A stretch of DNA of 52,470 nucleotides, taken from the NCBI GenBank assembly GCA_022925895.1, contig JAKSYS010000440.1, positions 1 to 52,470 of the forward strand, in the 5' to 3' direction. The position numbers were made by a program, and so were the translations under genes. Below, in pieces: positions 20,638 through 28,990 of the stretch; position 1 is the first letter of the stretch; every line of letters starts with the position of its first letter. The DNA is from Fragilaria crotonensis. Taxonomy: Eukaryota > Bacillariophyta > Fragilariophyceae > Fragilariales > Fragilariaceae. The notes beneath the pieces are model-generated. The model made no database searches, was not told the DNA's origin, and saw only the letters and a program-made list of their open reading frames with translations.

Positions 20638-20877
20638 GACCGCGGGATTTTTGGATTATTTTCTTCCCGAAATCCCGCGGTCTTGAGGACAGTGACTGGC
20701 AGACGTAATCCAAAACAAAATACCGCGGGATTTATGGAACAAAGTAATCAAAAAATCCCGCAGATTTTCTTGACCGTGGGATTTCGGGAACGAAAGTAAT
20801 CCAAAAATCCCGCGGGTTTTCCAGACCACAGCCAGGATTTCGGGAACATAGTATCTATAAATCCTGCGGTTGTCTGG
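20638..20877. repeat. Array of four imperfect ~45-bp palindromes (CCGCGGGATTT ... AAATCCCGCGG)
   Basis: Four consecutive stem-loop units: 20638-20682 (13-bp perfect arms GACCGCGGGATTT/AAATCCCGCGGTC), about 20722-20763, about 20773-20815, and about 20821-20877. Units 2-4 share an inner GGGAACNNAGTA core, and units 2 and 3 also AATC(C)AAAAATCCCGC. The units are related to each other both directly and as inverted copies, so this is a satellite-like or foldback array. The nearest intact genes lie about 0.86 kb upstream (COG1) and 1.7 kb downstream. Confidence 0.85.
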
Positions 20878-21311
20878 CACTAGTAGGGCAAGTTTTTGTT
20901 CACAAAATGCAGCTGGTGATGGATGACAGGAACGTCTAGTAGTTGATCTGCTGGTGACAAGACCCTGTTTACTTGTTGGTGCTTGTCGGGCTGCTAGCTA
21001 CGCCCTCCCTAGAGCCTCGGGTAATAATGAACTCACAACCATCATAGGTCCTCACCTAGTCAAGGAAAGAAGCATGGACATTAACGTACTTGGACCGAAC
21101 TCCCCTTCACTTTGCAAATGGTTGGTGACTGTTGATGGTATTGATTTTACAGCTTGACAGCAACAAAGGCATTCTCCGCCGTTCCATAAAAAGGCGCGGG
21201 GTTCCAACATTGATTGGCTTCTTCATTGGTTCCAAGTACTCCTGATTATGCCGGCAATTTGCTGCCGACCTTGCAGAATGAATACCATGTCAAGGTTGCC
21301 GACTGGCTTGA

Positions 21312-21494
21312 CAAGAATGTAGTCCGGCCAGGATCAAGTCGTGTGATATTCTTCTTGGTCTTGGGGTGGATGCAAAAGATGATGTCAATGTTCGGCAAGC
21401 ATACCTGACAAAAGCAGAGCTGCTGCACCCTGAGGATCACAACAGCAACAAATCAATGGGAGAAGCTTTTGATCAAATCCTCAGAAAAGTGTAA
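21312..21494 (+). pseudogene. J-domain (DnaJ) fragment, decayed
   Basis: From 21312 to a TAA at 21492-21494 a 60-codon frame encodes a J-domain-like segment: 'DILLGLGVDAKDDVNVRQAY' followed by 'LTKAELLHPEDHNSNKSMGE' and 'AFDQILRKV'. The spacing matches a J domain (helix I-II, then the HPD turn, then helix III with F..I), but HPD is HPE here. Upstream protein-like sequence ('GNLLPTLQNEYHVKVADWLD') is in another frame, so the gene is broken. The original protein is unknown. Confidence 0.5.
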
Positions 21495-21600
21495 GAGCAC
21501 CTGACAATAGATGAAGGCATCATCGGAAAGCACCATGCAAGAAATCCAATGCGCTTGCTTTAACTCATGCTAGAGCTCAAACATAATGAGACTGGGGGAT

Positions 21601-21676
21601 GATGGGAACAAAGTAATATGAGAATCCTTCTGCCATCCTGCTGTCATCTGGTACTGTAGTACAAGTTTTTGTGGAC
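21601..21676. repeat. Diverged direct repeat of 20831-20903
   Basis: This segment resembles 20831-20903 along its length: GGGAACANAGTA near the start, then ATCCTGC, a GTCTGGCAC/ATCTGGTAC block, and (G/A)CAAGTTTTTGTNNAC at the end. The two copies lie ~770 bp apart and bracket the J-domain fragment, as flanking repeats of an old inserted or duplicated segment would. Confidence 0.5.
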
Positions 21677-22582
21677 GTCAATACTCTCAGATCTACACCA
21701 TTCAAACATCAAACTCTTCATCTGAGTGCATTCCGCTTCAATTGAATGAGAAACGTAATACTGCTTAACATTGTTACGTCCAGCGCAAATATTGTTCCCC
21801 ATGCATTTTCTCGATGCGATAGCTTGGAGGCAAGGGTGTGGTTGATGAAAGGGAATTCTAATGATGGCATGGCTTTGACGGTGGCTGAAAGGAGGCTGTT
21901 GGTGAGTTTGGTGATTGATACCATACAGGGTAAAACTGTCTCCATAAAATTTTGGCATGGCTGACCCTGAAAGGCATATGATGGGTAATATAGTGTAATT
22001 AAATGCAAATCAATGGGTGATGGTAGCATTTGATATTTGATATTGCTCATGTTCTCATGTTGTCTTCCTTGAAGATCACTCCACCATATGATACTTGTTC
22101 CAGGTATGATAGTACTGTACGCTGTACGTAGAATATTTCTCCAGTCCTCACTGGAGTACTAGCACCGATACATTCTGCTTCGTACAAGTACCGGTACATT
22201 TCATACTCAAGCGCCATGGCGCCATGGCTGTCGCTCTGCTCACTGGTAATCTCGTAATTCATGCAGTGCACCACGTCATGGCGCGATCGTCACCTCATTC
22301 CACATACTACGTGCACCGCGAGTACCATATGACGTCGGATGATTGCGTCACAACAGCAACTTTGAACAGCAAACAACCCACGGAAGACTCTGTTTAGTCA
22401 AAACAGCTGTTCTTTCTTGGTTGCTGATGTGGATGATTCAGATTACAGACTCAGACCCACATATGAGGTCGGCCTTCTCCATCATCTCCAGCGAAGCAGT
22501 GTTCTCGCGTATTTGATGCTTGCTACAAATGTGATGTACTCATTCTTCTCATGCTCAAGAACCATTTACGATACCGTCAGCA

Positions 22583-23834
22583 ATGCTCCATGATCTACTC
22601 CAGGACGCTCACAATGAATCAATAATGAATAGTCCGCCTGAGAAGTTAGTAGACTTCATACGTGATGCTTCGAGATTCAATCGGCGGAAGACAATACTTA
22701 TCACCGGAGCCAACTCGTAAGTTACCTCTCGAGCACCAATATGCATGAGTTCGCGTAAGCAAGAAGTTCTTATTCCGTTGCGATGATTTCTCATGCACCC
22801 CATCTCCATTCGCCACTTCAACATTTATTCATGCAATTCACAACAGAGGCATCGGACTGTATGCGGCCAAGATTCTGCGGCAACAAAATCCAGGGCATCG
22901 ATTGATATTAGTCTCTCGAACACTAGAGAAGGCACAGAACGCAAGAATACAGGTGGACTCTATGCTATTGCCAAGTCAACTACAAGACGCAACAAACATT
23001 GACGCACTTGCATGTGATCAGTCTTCCCTTTGTCACGTGCGAGAGTTTGCAGGTCAACTCAGAAGCTTGCTGCAGGTGAAGAATAATCCATCGATGTCGT
23101 TGGGTCTGGACGTACTCTGCCTGAACGCGGCGATGATGGCCCCTATGGACTCTCATTTGCAGGTGACAGAAGATGAATTCGAGGTTACTTTTCAAACAAA
23201 CCATTTGGCTCCGTTCCTGATGGTAAACTTGCTGCACAGTATAATGAATCCGGGAGGGCGGGTAGTATTCACTACTAGTGGCCTCCATGCCTTTGTATCG
23301 TTCAACGATTTTCGAGGTGTGATGGGCGATGCACCAAAACGGTTTCATATGATTGATGGCAAACCCTTTCACTACAAAACAGCATATTCCTTGTCCAAAC
23401 TTTCGAATACTACCTGTTGCGTGGCATTGAATCGAAAATTGGAGCAGATACGAGGGCGGCGAGATGTTGTAGTGAACTGCTTCACACCCGGTCTTATACC
23501 ATCAACGGGTTTGTTTCAACACTCGGATGATTCACCTTGTTTGATGAATAATATCGCGTCGACGTTGGAACACGGCGGAGGAGCCTTGGCGTGGATGGCC
23601 ACGTCAGACGAAGCAGGACGAGAAGGTGGACTCTTTTATCAGACGAAACCCGGAACCTCGCACGAGCCTCCTGGCTATGGAACAGAACGGTTCAGCCCGT
23701 CACCAATCCCGGAGGATGCAAATAATGTATCGAATCAAGAAAAGCTGTGGGATATATCGGCCCAACTAGTTGGCATCGAGCCCGTCTTGAAAGGCGCTCC
23801 TCGTGGCAGTGGAGGATTCTCCGTTATCGGATGA
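22583..23834 (+). CDS. Short-chain dehydrogenase/reductase (SDR)
   Basis: Two exons, 22583-22716 and 22847-23834, with a 130-bp intron (donor GTAAGT, acceptor CACAACAG), give 373 residues. The intron splits the cofactor motif, which reads 'TGANSGIG' (residues 41-48) only after splicing. The catalytic pair is 'YSLSK' (Tyr225, Lys229) with an upstream Ser in 'VVFTTSG'. The usual NNAG is 'LNAA' here. Overall it resembles the retinol dehydrogenase/protochlorophyllide reductase-like branch: NAD(P)H-dependent reduction of a carbonyl or an alcohol oxidation; substrate unknown. The most upstream in-frame ATG is 22583; 22625 is an alternative start that would give 359 residues. No plastid or ER signal is obvious. 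Confidence 0.88.
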
Positions 23835-24133
23835 ACATAGAGTAATAATAGAAGTACAAACTTTTCTGTTCAACTGAAAGTCACAATGGACGTCAGTGTT
23901 TGTTTTAGAAATAAACACCTATGATATCATGACTCATTTTTGTATAAAGCATAGTGCATCGATGTGCTACTATCGTACGGTTGCAGATCATGGTAAAGGT
24001 GGTCATCAGTTGCGCCTGTAGCTCATGCTGCCCGGGTGTCATGGTTGTGCCGTCTTCTTTTGTCACTTACTGTCCATGCTGCAGTGAAGCGCTGGCCAGC
24101 AATAGAACAATAGACCAGCAACCATGACTGAGA

Positions 24134-24307
24134 TTAAAACAGTTTATCTCCAACGCGTTGGACATCGCCATGACTGGCACCTAAATGTTTCCTCACCACT
24201 TCATTCGCATGAAGCTGACGCTTGGGTGCAGCCTTGGGCTTGGCTGGTTTTTTGGTAGCAGTGCTACCTGCCTTTCCGGCACCTCCTTTTGATTTCTTAG
24301 GCGGCAT
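24134..24307 (-). CDS. Small basic protein, 57 residues, unknown
   Basis: A short minus-strand frame starts ATG CCG CCT AAG AAA and ends TAA. It encodes MPPKKSKGGAGKAG, a Lys/Ala/Pro-rich stretch ('KKPAKPKAAPKRQ') and a more complex end ('HANEVVRKHLGASHGDVQRV'). Basic tails of this kind occur in ribosome- or nucleic-acid-binding proteins. It is divergent from eS17, with ~330 bp between the starts, which would suit a shared promoter. It could also be the first exon of a longer gene. No family recognised. Confidence 0.5.
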   Translation of the reverse strand: MPPKKSKGGAGKAGSTATKKPAKPKAAPKRQLHANEVVRKHLGASHGDVQRVGDKLF

Positions 24308-24637
24308 GCTGTATGTTGACGGTACAATACGAACGGGAATCGAGACTGGAGGTAGAGGTTATGGAGAGAAAGTCTCTTGCGACGTCGATTAGTTGACTAC
24401 TGCTGAGGCTGCTATCTAATTTTTGAGATTTCGGAATGAAAGCTACTGTATTCCATTTAGTGTGTTACTGTCGCAAGTGGTCTGAAATCGCCCGGTTCCA
24501 AGTCAACCCCACTTACACTTTACTTGCATCTACGTACGGGATGTACCAGAACCACAAATGCGAGTTTGGATTGTAGATGTACAACAGTCCACCATCTCGT
24601 TTCATCACGACGCAATTGAGACTAGCAATACACAACA

Positions 24638-25356
24638 ATGGTACGACCCTAACGGCTGGTTTGCACCGCGACTGCTATCAAGTGATTGGAGAGAGTTGCA
24701 TGGCACTGCAGAAAGGGAGAAGCACTTGTATTTTGAACAAATTGAAGACGATGCCGTTGCATGCACACCTACGTAGCCATATGTTGGTGTGAGAGGTCGC
24801 CGTGAATAGACTAGGTGTTATTTGTGGCGTTCAATCATGTTTGTCATTACATTGCTTCGTTATTCTTCATGCCTCCCTTCTCTTCTCGCTTGACGGAATT
24901 ATAGAGAAGGTGTTGCGTCAGAATATATCATGGAACCCTCCCCTTTTTCCCATGTAACTCACTTCAGACGTTGTGTTTCCTCAACAGGGTGTCCGTACAA
25001 AGACCGTTAAGAAGAGTGCTCGTACTATCGTCGAGAAGTACTACACTAAATTGACCCTCGATTTTCACACCAATAAGCGTATCATCGATGAGGTTGCCAT
25101 CTTGCCTTCCAAGAGAATGCGCAACAAGATTGCTGGATTCACAACACATTTGATGCGCCGAATTGCCAAGGGCCCTGTTCGTGGTATCTCCTTGAAACTT
25201 CAAGAGGAGGAGCGTGAGCGCCGATTGGACTTTGTTCCTGAGGTGTCGGCCCTTGAGCAGGATACCATCCAGATTGATCCTGACACCAGAGACTTGTTGG
25301 AATCCTTGGGATACGGAAGCCTCACCGGTGTTTCAGTCAACCAGGCCAGAGACTAA
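24638..25356 (+). CDS. RPS17: 40S ribosomal protein eS17
   Basis: Two exons: 24638-24640 (ATG only) and 24988-25356, separated by a 347-bp intron (donor GTACGA, acceptor CCTCAACAG). The protein (123 residues) reads [20 protein letters not shown] and continues with '[20 protein letters not shown]', '[20 protein letters not shown]' and '[20 protein letters not shown]', the unmistakable eS17 core. Yeast RPS17 also has its intron directly after the ATG. Compared with the usual MGRVRTK start one residue is missing, so the exact exon 1 is likely but not certain. The C-terminus is ~12 residues shorter than in animals. Its stop is only 33 bp from the stop of the convergent PIG-B gene. Confidence 0.92.
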
Positions 25357-25389
25357 TTGATAGCAAAGAAAATGATACCTGCCTGTCTT

Positions 25390-27075
25390 CTAATGTTTTA
25401 TTCGTTCGTAAAGAACTATTTCGTTCCCACTCAAGGACAGCCATGATGCCAACCTGATCGTCGTCACGTTGGTGTCTCCCATGTCCATGCCAAACACTGT
25501 TGCTCCAACTATAGAATGAAAGAATCGTTCCGTCGCCACAAGACCCATCGATACGAGTTGCGGCTCGACCTTGATGGCGTCACCGGAGAATATGGCCAAA
25601 AAATTTGGCACCGTCCTTGGACTACTGCAAACATGGCTTTGATCTCCATCAGACCCATCGCGATTGGGACACACTTGGCCGTAGGCATCGACCACAAATT
25701 CCAGAGGATCGCGTGAAAAAAGTGCGCTCTCGCACACTTTAGTTTCACTGGCTCGGCAGGAAGGAGAGCAATCCAAATACCAAGCTTGGGCGTGAACTCC
25801 TTCTCGCACATGCAAATGGCTATAAAGTGGTGTAGAATGACAGTCCATAAGATAATGCACCGACACATCGGTGTGACCAAGCTGCTGAATCCGACGGATG
25901 ATGGCGTGGTTGACATCCATTGGTCCACGTTGGTGTATCAGACCCAGGTAGAGGAAAGCAATCAAATTTGCAATCACAAACGTTGCAATAAGGATCGCTC
26001 GAAGGAGCTTTCGAGCGGGAAATGCAACCAAATTCATCTCTTCCGCGAGTGTGGTTCCCGAGATAATGCACAAAAGTGGAAGAATAGGCAAGAGAAAGCG
26101 AAACTCCTTGTGTGGCGATATCGAATGTAAGAAAATGTATGGAAGTATCACCGCCCACATGTAGTTGTTCTTTGACCGAATGAGACCGAAGATAAGAACT
26201 GGAAGCATGAGGCCTGTAATTGCAGGAATACCAGCAGTGACATACCAATGGAACGGGTGACTTCCATAAAGTGCTCCCATACCTTCGATAACATTGAATT
26301 GCAAGTTTGCGAGAAGTGGTATTGTCCAAAAGCCGTAGAAACATCGATCTACCAAAAGAGAGATGCCTAAACCTGCAAGTCCGTAGGTGGCGCATGGGTT
26401 GAACAGATACACCAGCCTTGACTTGAACGAAGGGGATTGTTTAAATGAAAACAAAAGTCCTAATGGAATCCACGCAGCTAGCGAAGTGAATCGAATCGCG
26501 ACGCTCATTCCTCCGAGGACATAGGCCCAGGAATGATTGGTTGTGTTCTTCGAGCGCAGAAGTGCGATTCCGCACATGAGCAACACCGTTTCGATTGAGT
26601 TGCTATAGGTTCGCACGAGCGTGTATGCTTGAAACCAGGATGTGATGCTGCAGAAGAGGGACCATCGGGATGACGACGGTTGGTCAGCGAGGTACCAAAC
26701 CAAGAAGTCAGTGGGAGCTGCCACCAATACGGCATGCAAAAGCATTGGCCCCTTTGAGACCAAAAATGGTGTATCGATGTGAAGTAACTTGATCAGCACG
26801 TAAAAGATGTAAGTTGGAAGAATTGCAAGATGAGATCGCAGAGGCCCGTGCAGTGATTTCTCCCACAACGATGCCGACGACGTAGCTCGACGAGTCCATT
26901 CCCAAGTCAGTGCACATGAACCCTTAAAGGCGTGGCAATATGCTGGTTCCAGTGTTTGCCAATGTTCATCTGGGTCGAACTGAGTTTGAATAAGGAGAAC
27001 GTTTATTGATCGGAAGAGGCAAAGGCAGGCGAAGATCGCAATAGCCGCCTTCGATTCCTTCATGGTAGTTGTCAT
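25390..27075 (-). CDS. PIGB: GPI mannosyltransferase 3 (PIG-B/Gpi10, GT22 family)
   Basis: The 561-residue polytopic protein has the GT22 hallmarks: 'DPDEHWQ' at 34-40 in the first lumenal loop (the catalytic acidic pair), 'RTYSNSIET' at ~155-163, 'LQFNVIEG...YGSHPFHWY' at 259-278 and 'HKEFRFLLP' at 322-330. The FNxxxG...YGSHPxHWY block is what separates PIG-B from other GT22 members. It transfers the third, alpha-1,2-linked mannose of the GPI anchor from dolichol-phosphate-mannose in the ER lumen. Many hydrophobic helices are visible. Length is almost that of the human enzyme. Single exon; start is the first ATG. Confidence 0.95.
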   Translation of the reverse strand: MTTTMKESKAAIAIFACLCLFRSINVLLIQTQFDPDEHWQTLEPAYCHAFKGSCALTWEWTRRATSSASLWEKSLHGPLRSHLAILPTYIFYVLIKLLHIDTPFLVSKGPMLLHAVLVAAPTDFLVWYLADQPSSSRWSLFCSITSWFQAYTLVRTYSNSIETVLLMCGIALLRSKNTTNHSWAYVLGGMSVAIRFTSLAAWIPLGLLFSFKQSPSFKSRLVYLFNPCATYGLAGLGISLLVDRCFYGFWTIPLLANLQFNVIEGMGALYGSHPFHWYVTAGIPAITGLMLPVLIFGLIRSKNNYMWAVILPYIFLHSISPHKEFRFLLPILPLLCIISGTTLAEEMNLVAFPARKLLRAILIATFVIANLIAFLYLGLIHQRGPMDVNHAIIRRIQQLGHTDVSVHYLMDCHSTPLYSHLHVREGVHAQAWYLDCSPSCRASETKVCESALFSRDPLEFVVDAYGQVCPNRDGSDGDQSHVCSSPRTVPNFLAIFSGDAIKVEPQLVSMGLVATERFFHSIVGATVFGMDMGDTNVTTIRLASWLSLSGNEIVLYERIKH

Positions 27076-27919
27076 TATTCATGATTGCCTGTTCAAGATG
27101 TGTGACTGCCCCGCAGACGATCGAGGCATCCTACTTGTACTGTAACAACATTGTGCATGGTACTGGTACTGTAGCATTACGAATGCAGTATGTATGTATA
27201 GTAGGTAGCACTGTACGACGCCGTACATCCGTGCATGCCTACTTTCCAACCCTACGCATATGGCACTTATAATTGTTATTTACAGTATGCATATACATAC
27301 TGTACGTCGTTTGGTAACACGGGTTCTCTAGTAGGCGTAGAACAGTATTGCATGCCTGTATCCTACAGTATATCCTATACGAGTCATGGTTGCCACATAC
27401 ATAGTGCACCTGTACCGGTCGGATACAAATACTGTACAAGTACCTTGTACTACCAATTACCAATCTATCAATTGCATGTACTGGCACTGTAGCACTCGAA
27501 TTCAATACCAGCCTACTGGTACAAGTTACCAGTACCCGGTATTAGTACTACATTACCCAATGTACTTGAGTACAGTCATACCAGGTATATGTACCTACTA
27601 GATGAGTACTGTAGTACTCCGTACCACGTATGACTTTGCGCTTCCTTGGGCGACTGAAGAGTTGAAGAGTGCCATGGGGTGCTTCGTCGTTCTCAATTCT
27701 CAATTCCCAACATTGGTATATCTGTATCCGAGCTAACACGCCGTGCTGGTCGCTCATTGCTGCTCCGACAAAGAAGAAACCCAAGCACCTGGTACTTGTA
27801 AATCACCGCTGAGTACAACTACTCGCAATTGGTTTCGGCAACAACCATTACAACACCTTGAACGCTCGAACTTGGTTTAGAAGATCTTGTGAAGTTGTTG
27901 AGTTACACAGTCTTGATAG
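27076..27919. other. Divergent intergenic region, extremely rich in GTAC palindromes
   Basis: This 844-bp region separates PIG-B (minus) from the UBAC2-like gene (plus) and so must contain both promoters. From 27130 to 27630 short palindromes such as GGTACTGGTACT, GTACAAGTACCTTGTAC and ACCAGTACCCGGTA follow one another. No protein-like frame or RNA gene seen. Confidence 0.6.
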
Positions 27920-28903
27920 ATGCAGAACTACCAGACGGCAGCAGTTGCGGCCAGTCAAGGCTGGTTTGTTGGGGCACCCACGACGAGGTTCCTTGCATAC
28001 TTGACAGGCCTGTCCTACGCGCTCATTGAATCGAATGGCTGGCATGACGAATTGTCTTTCGGTACGTCGGGGTTTCGTGCGCTCCTGCAACATCTTCCAA
28101 GTGAAAGCTCATCGTCTCATGCATCATTTCTGCTTTTCGTGAAAGACACGAATGCTATACTATACCGCGGTCAAGTCTATCGTTTCCTCACTGGATCATT
28201 AACATTTCAAAGCACGGGCGAACTCATTGTAGGACTGCTCCTGATGGTTAATTTCTCGCGTCGCTTTGAACGAGAAATGGGAGCACGAAAGTATTGTGTT
28301 TGGCTGCTAGGGGTGATGCTACTTTCGACGGCATTTCAGATCCTACTGGCGCTTCTCTATGCGGAGGGATTTCAATACTCGGGTCCCTATCCAACCATAG
28401 GTGCTCTGGTTCTCATGTTTCATATGTATACTCCTCGTCTTCACCCGCGATTCTTTGGCATGTTTGGACTCCACTTTTCGGAAAAGACCATGGGGTATGT
28501 ATTCTGTGCCCAAATCATGTTCTATCGCGGGTATGCCAGTCTCGCTCCGTGCCTTTGTGGTGCCATGTCGGCGTGGCTCATGACCACATTTGCATCCCAA
28601 TTGGATGTTCCAGAATCGCTGGCATCGACCATGACCACCGCTTTTTCGCGCTTTGTCGCTGAACCACCAGCTCCACAAATACAACAACAACCACAACGGG
28701 TCGCTCGTCCCATGGGTACTCCAGGACCAGTACCTCGCGAAATGGCAGCAGCACCCATGTTTGAGCAGCTACCTCCGCCTTCCGAGTCTTCCATTGAGCA
28801 ACTCACTTCCATGGGATTTGATCGCGAGGCAGTACTGCGGGCCCTTCAACAATCGCACAATGATGTGGAACGAGCAGCAGATAAGTTGTTGACGGGGAGT
28901 TAA
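27920..28903 (+). CDS. UBAC2-like rhomboid pseudoprotease with C-terminal UBA domain
   Basis: A 327-residue protein with a rhomboid/Derlin-like membrane region (~15-235, about six hydrophobic helices). It includes the N-terminal amphipathic/loop part 'YRGQVYRFLTGSLTFQSTGE' and 'FSRRFEREMGARKY', equivalent to the rhomboid L1 loop. The serine protease motif GxSG is absent ('SGPYPTIGALV'), so it should be inactive as a protease. A Gln/Pro-rich linker leads to a UBA domain (~288-325, 'IEQLTSMGFDREAVLRALQQ'), which binds ubiquitin. The architecture equals UBAC2, an ER protein that helps retain UBXD8 and takes part in ER-associated degradation. Single exon. Its stop is 87 bp from the convergent TBC-TLDc gene. 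Confidence 0.87.
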   Translation: MQNYQTAAVAASQGWFVGAPTTRFLAYLTGLSYALIESNGWHDELSFGTSGFRALLQHLPSESSSSHASFLLFVKDTNAILYRGQVYRFLTGSLTFQSTGELIVGLLLMVNFSRRFEREMGARKYCVWLLGVMLLSTAFQILLALLYAEGFQYSGPYPTIGALVLMFHMYTPRLHPRFFGMFGLHFSEKTMGYVFCAQIMFYRGYASLAPCLCGAMSAWLMTTFASQLDVPESLASTMTTAFSRFVAEPPAPQIQQQPQRVARPMGTPGPVPREMAAAPMFEQLPPPSESSIEQLTSMGFDREAVLRALQQSHNDVERAADKLLTGS

Positions 28904-28990
28904 CCTAGAGCGAGAAATATCAAAATTTGAAACTGCGCATTTGCGCTTGGTGAATAAAGATGAATTGGTGTTGCTTTTATAGGTTCAAGA

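Larger units (their letters stand above)
19778..22582. other. Gene-poor region with decayed coding fragments and palindromic repeats
   Basis: 2.8 kb without an intact gene. About 20060-20500 has coding-like texture that changes frame and is broken by stops (acidic stretches such as 'STVDINDVDTAVDCTPSGDD'). About 20638-20877 is an array of CCGCGGGATTT palindromes. About 21220-21494 contains a broken J-domain-like frame. A diverged copy of the array end lies at 21601-21676. GTAC palindromes and a GCGCCATGGCGCCATGGC motif occur at 22090-22330. The whole looks like the remains of one or more old mobile elements and gene fragments. Confidence 0.6.

Noticed and set aside
22902-23834. SDR gene starting at 22902
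   Set aside because: That frame lacks the TGxxxGIG cofactor motif. Adding the exon at 22583-22716 through a GTAAGT/ACAG intron restores it, so the longer model is used.
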